64,000 nt of DNA from positions 848,262-912,261 of the forward strand of contig NZ_BMOU01000001.1 of assembly GCF_014647235.1 (NCBI RefSeq). Direction: 5' to 3'. A program made the position numbers and the translations under genes. Position 1 is the stretch's first letter. Each line of letters starts with the position of its first letter. This DNA comes from Haloarcula pellucida. Its GTDB lineage: Archaea > Halobacteriota > Halobacteria > Halobacteriales > Haloarculaceae. Below the pieces are notes generated by a model that saw only the letters and a list, made by a program, of their open reading frames with translations, was not told the DNA's origin and searched no databases. Of this stretch, positions 63,995 through 64,000 are shown one piece after another.

Positions 63995-64000
63995 CCGGAG

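Overview
The window is chromosomal DNA of a halophilic archaeon (class Halobacteria). The proteins are strongly acidic and the DNA is GC-rich. Starts are mostly leaderless, with TATA-like boxes about 30 nt upstream, and lipoproteins carry Tat signals followed by a lipobox. Several families are haloarchaeal: GfcR, TrmB, Bat-type HTH, a PccX-like subunit and a two-subunit thiolase. I cannot name the species; the gene content would fit Haloarculaceae, but that is a guess. I see no insertion sequence, CRISPR array, rRNA or tRNA.

Layout. (1) 1-2415: the N-terminal 805 codons of PEP carboxylase, running off the left edge. (2) 2656-12081: a Bat-type HTH regulator, a LivKGFHM-type ABC importer, a FabH-like protein, an alpha/beta hydrolase and an acyl-CoA ligase. 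This looks like an uptake and activation module for an unknown organic acid. Two copies of one palindrome (3375 and 9668) head its two transcription units. (3) 12171-15955: an NmrA-like protein and a large hybrid histidine kinase with a degenerate receiver. (4) 16104-20188: a sugar-acid dehydratase and a solute-binding-protein homologue without a signal peptide, divergent from a chemotaxis transducer with no extracellular sensor domain. (5) 20230-44274: a large sugar island. It holds a sugar isomerase/epimerase, two Gfo/Idh/MocA dehydrogenases, an M24-like pseudoenzyme, three tandem GH13 glucosidases, GfcR, an aldo/keto reductase, a complete sugar ABC importer with an extra small membrane protein, glucose 1-dehydrogenase, a second binding protein with its own ATPase, and two TrmB-family regulators. 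Five copies of an 18-bp inverted repeat (consensus TNACAACA-NN-YGTTGTTA) sit at promoters in this island.

(6) 44587-53845: a FilR1-type regulator, then an iron(III) FbpABC-type importer on the minus strand with three glycan genes: a Dol-P-hexose synthase-like GT2, an ArnT/PMT-like glycosyltransferase and a GT75 protein. TTTAGG-N4-CCTAAA boxes of the DtxR/SirR type lie at 45365, 52625 and 53830. (7) 54065-56725: a PhaB-like reductase and propionyl/acyl-CoA carboxylase subunits PccB and PccX. (8) 56979-60183: a siderophore/cobalamin-type importer behind two more iron boxes. (9) 60185-64000: conserved haloarchaeal hypotheticals and a two-subunit thiolase with Ser in place of the nucleophilic Cys.

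How it fits together: glucosides are imported and hydrolysed (importer plus GH13 enzymes), and glucose is oxidised by Gdh into the semi-phosphorylative Entner-Doudoroff route under GfcR/TrmB control. PEPC, PhaB, thiolase and Pcc connect the products to anaplerosis and polyhydroxyalkanoate or propionyl-CoA metabolism. The best candidates for something undescribed are the iron-box-controlled glycosylation genes, the signal-less binding protein paired with an ectodomain-less transducer, and the positional code of the sugar operator.
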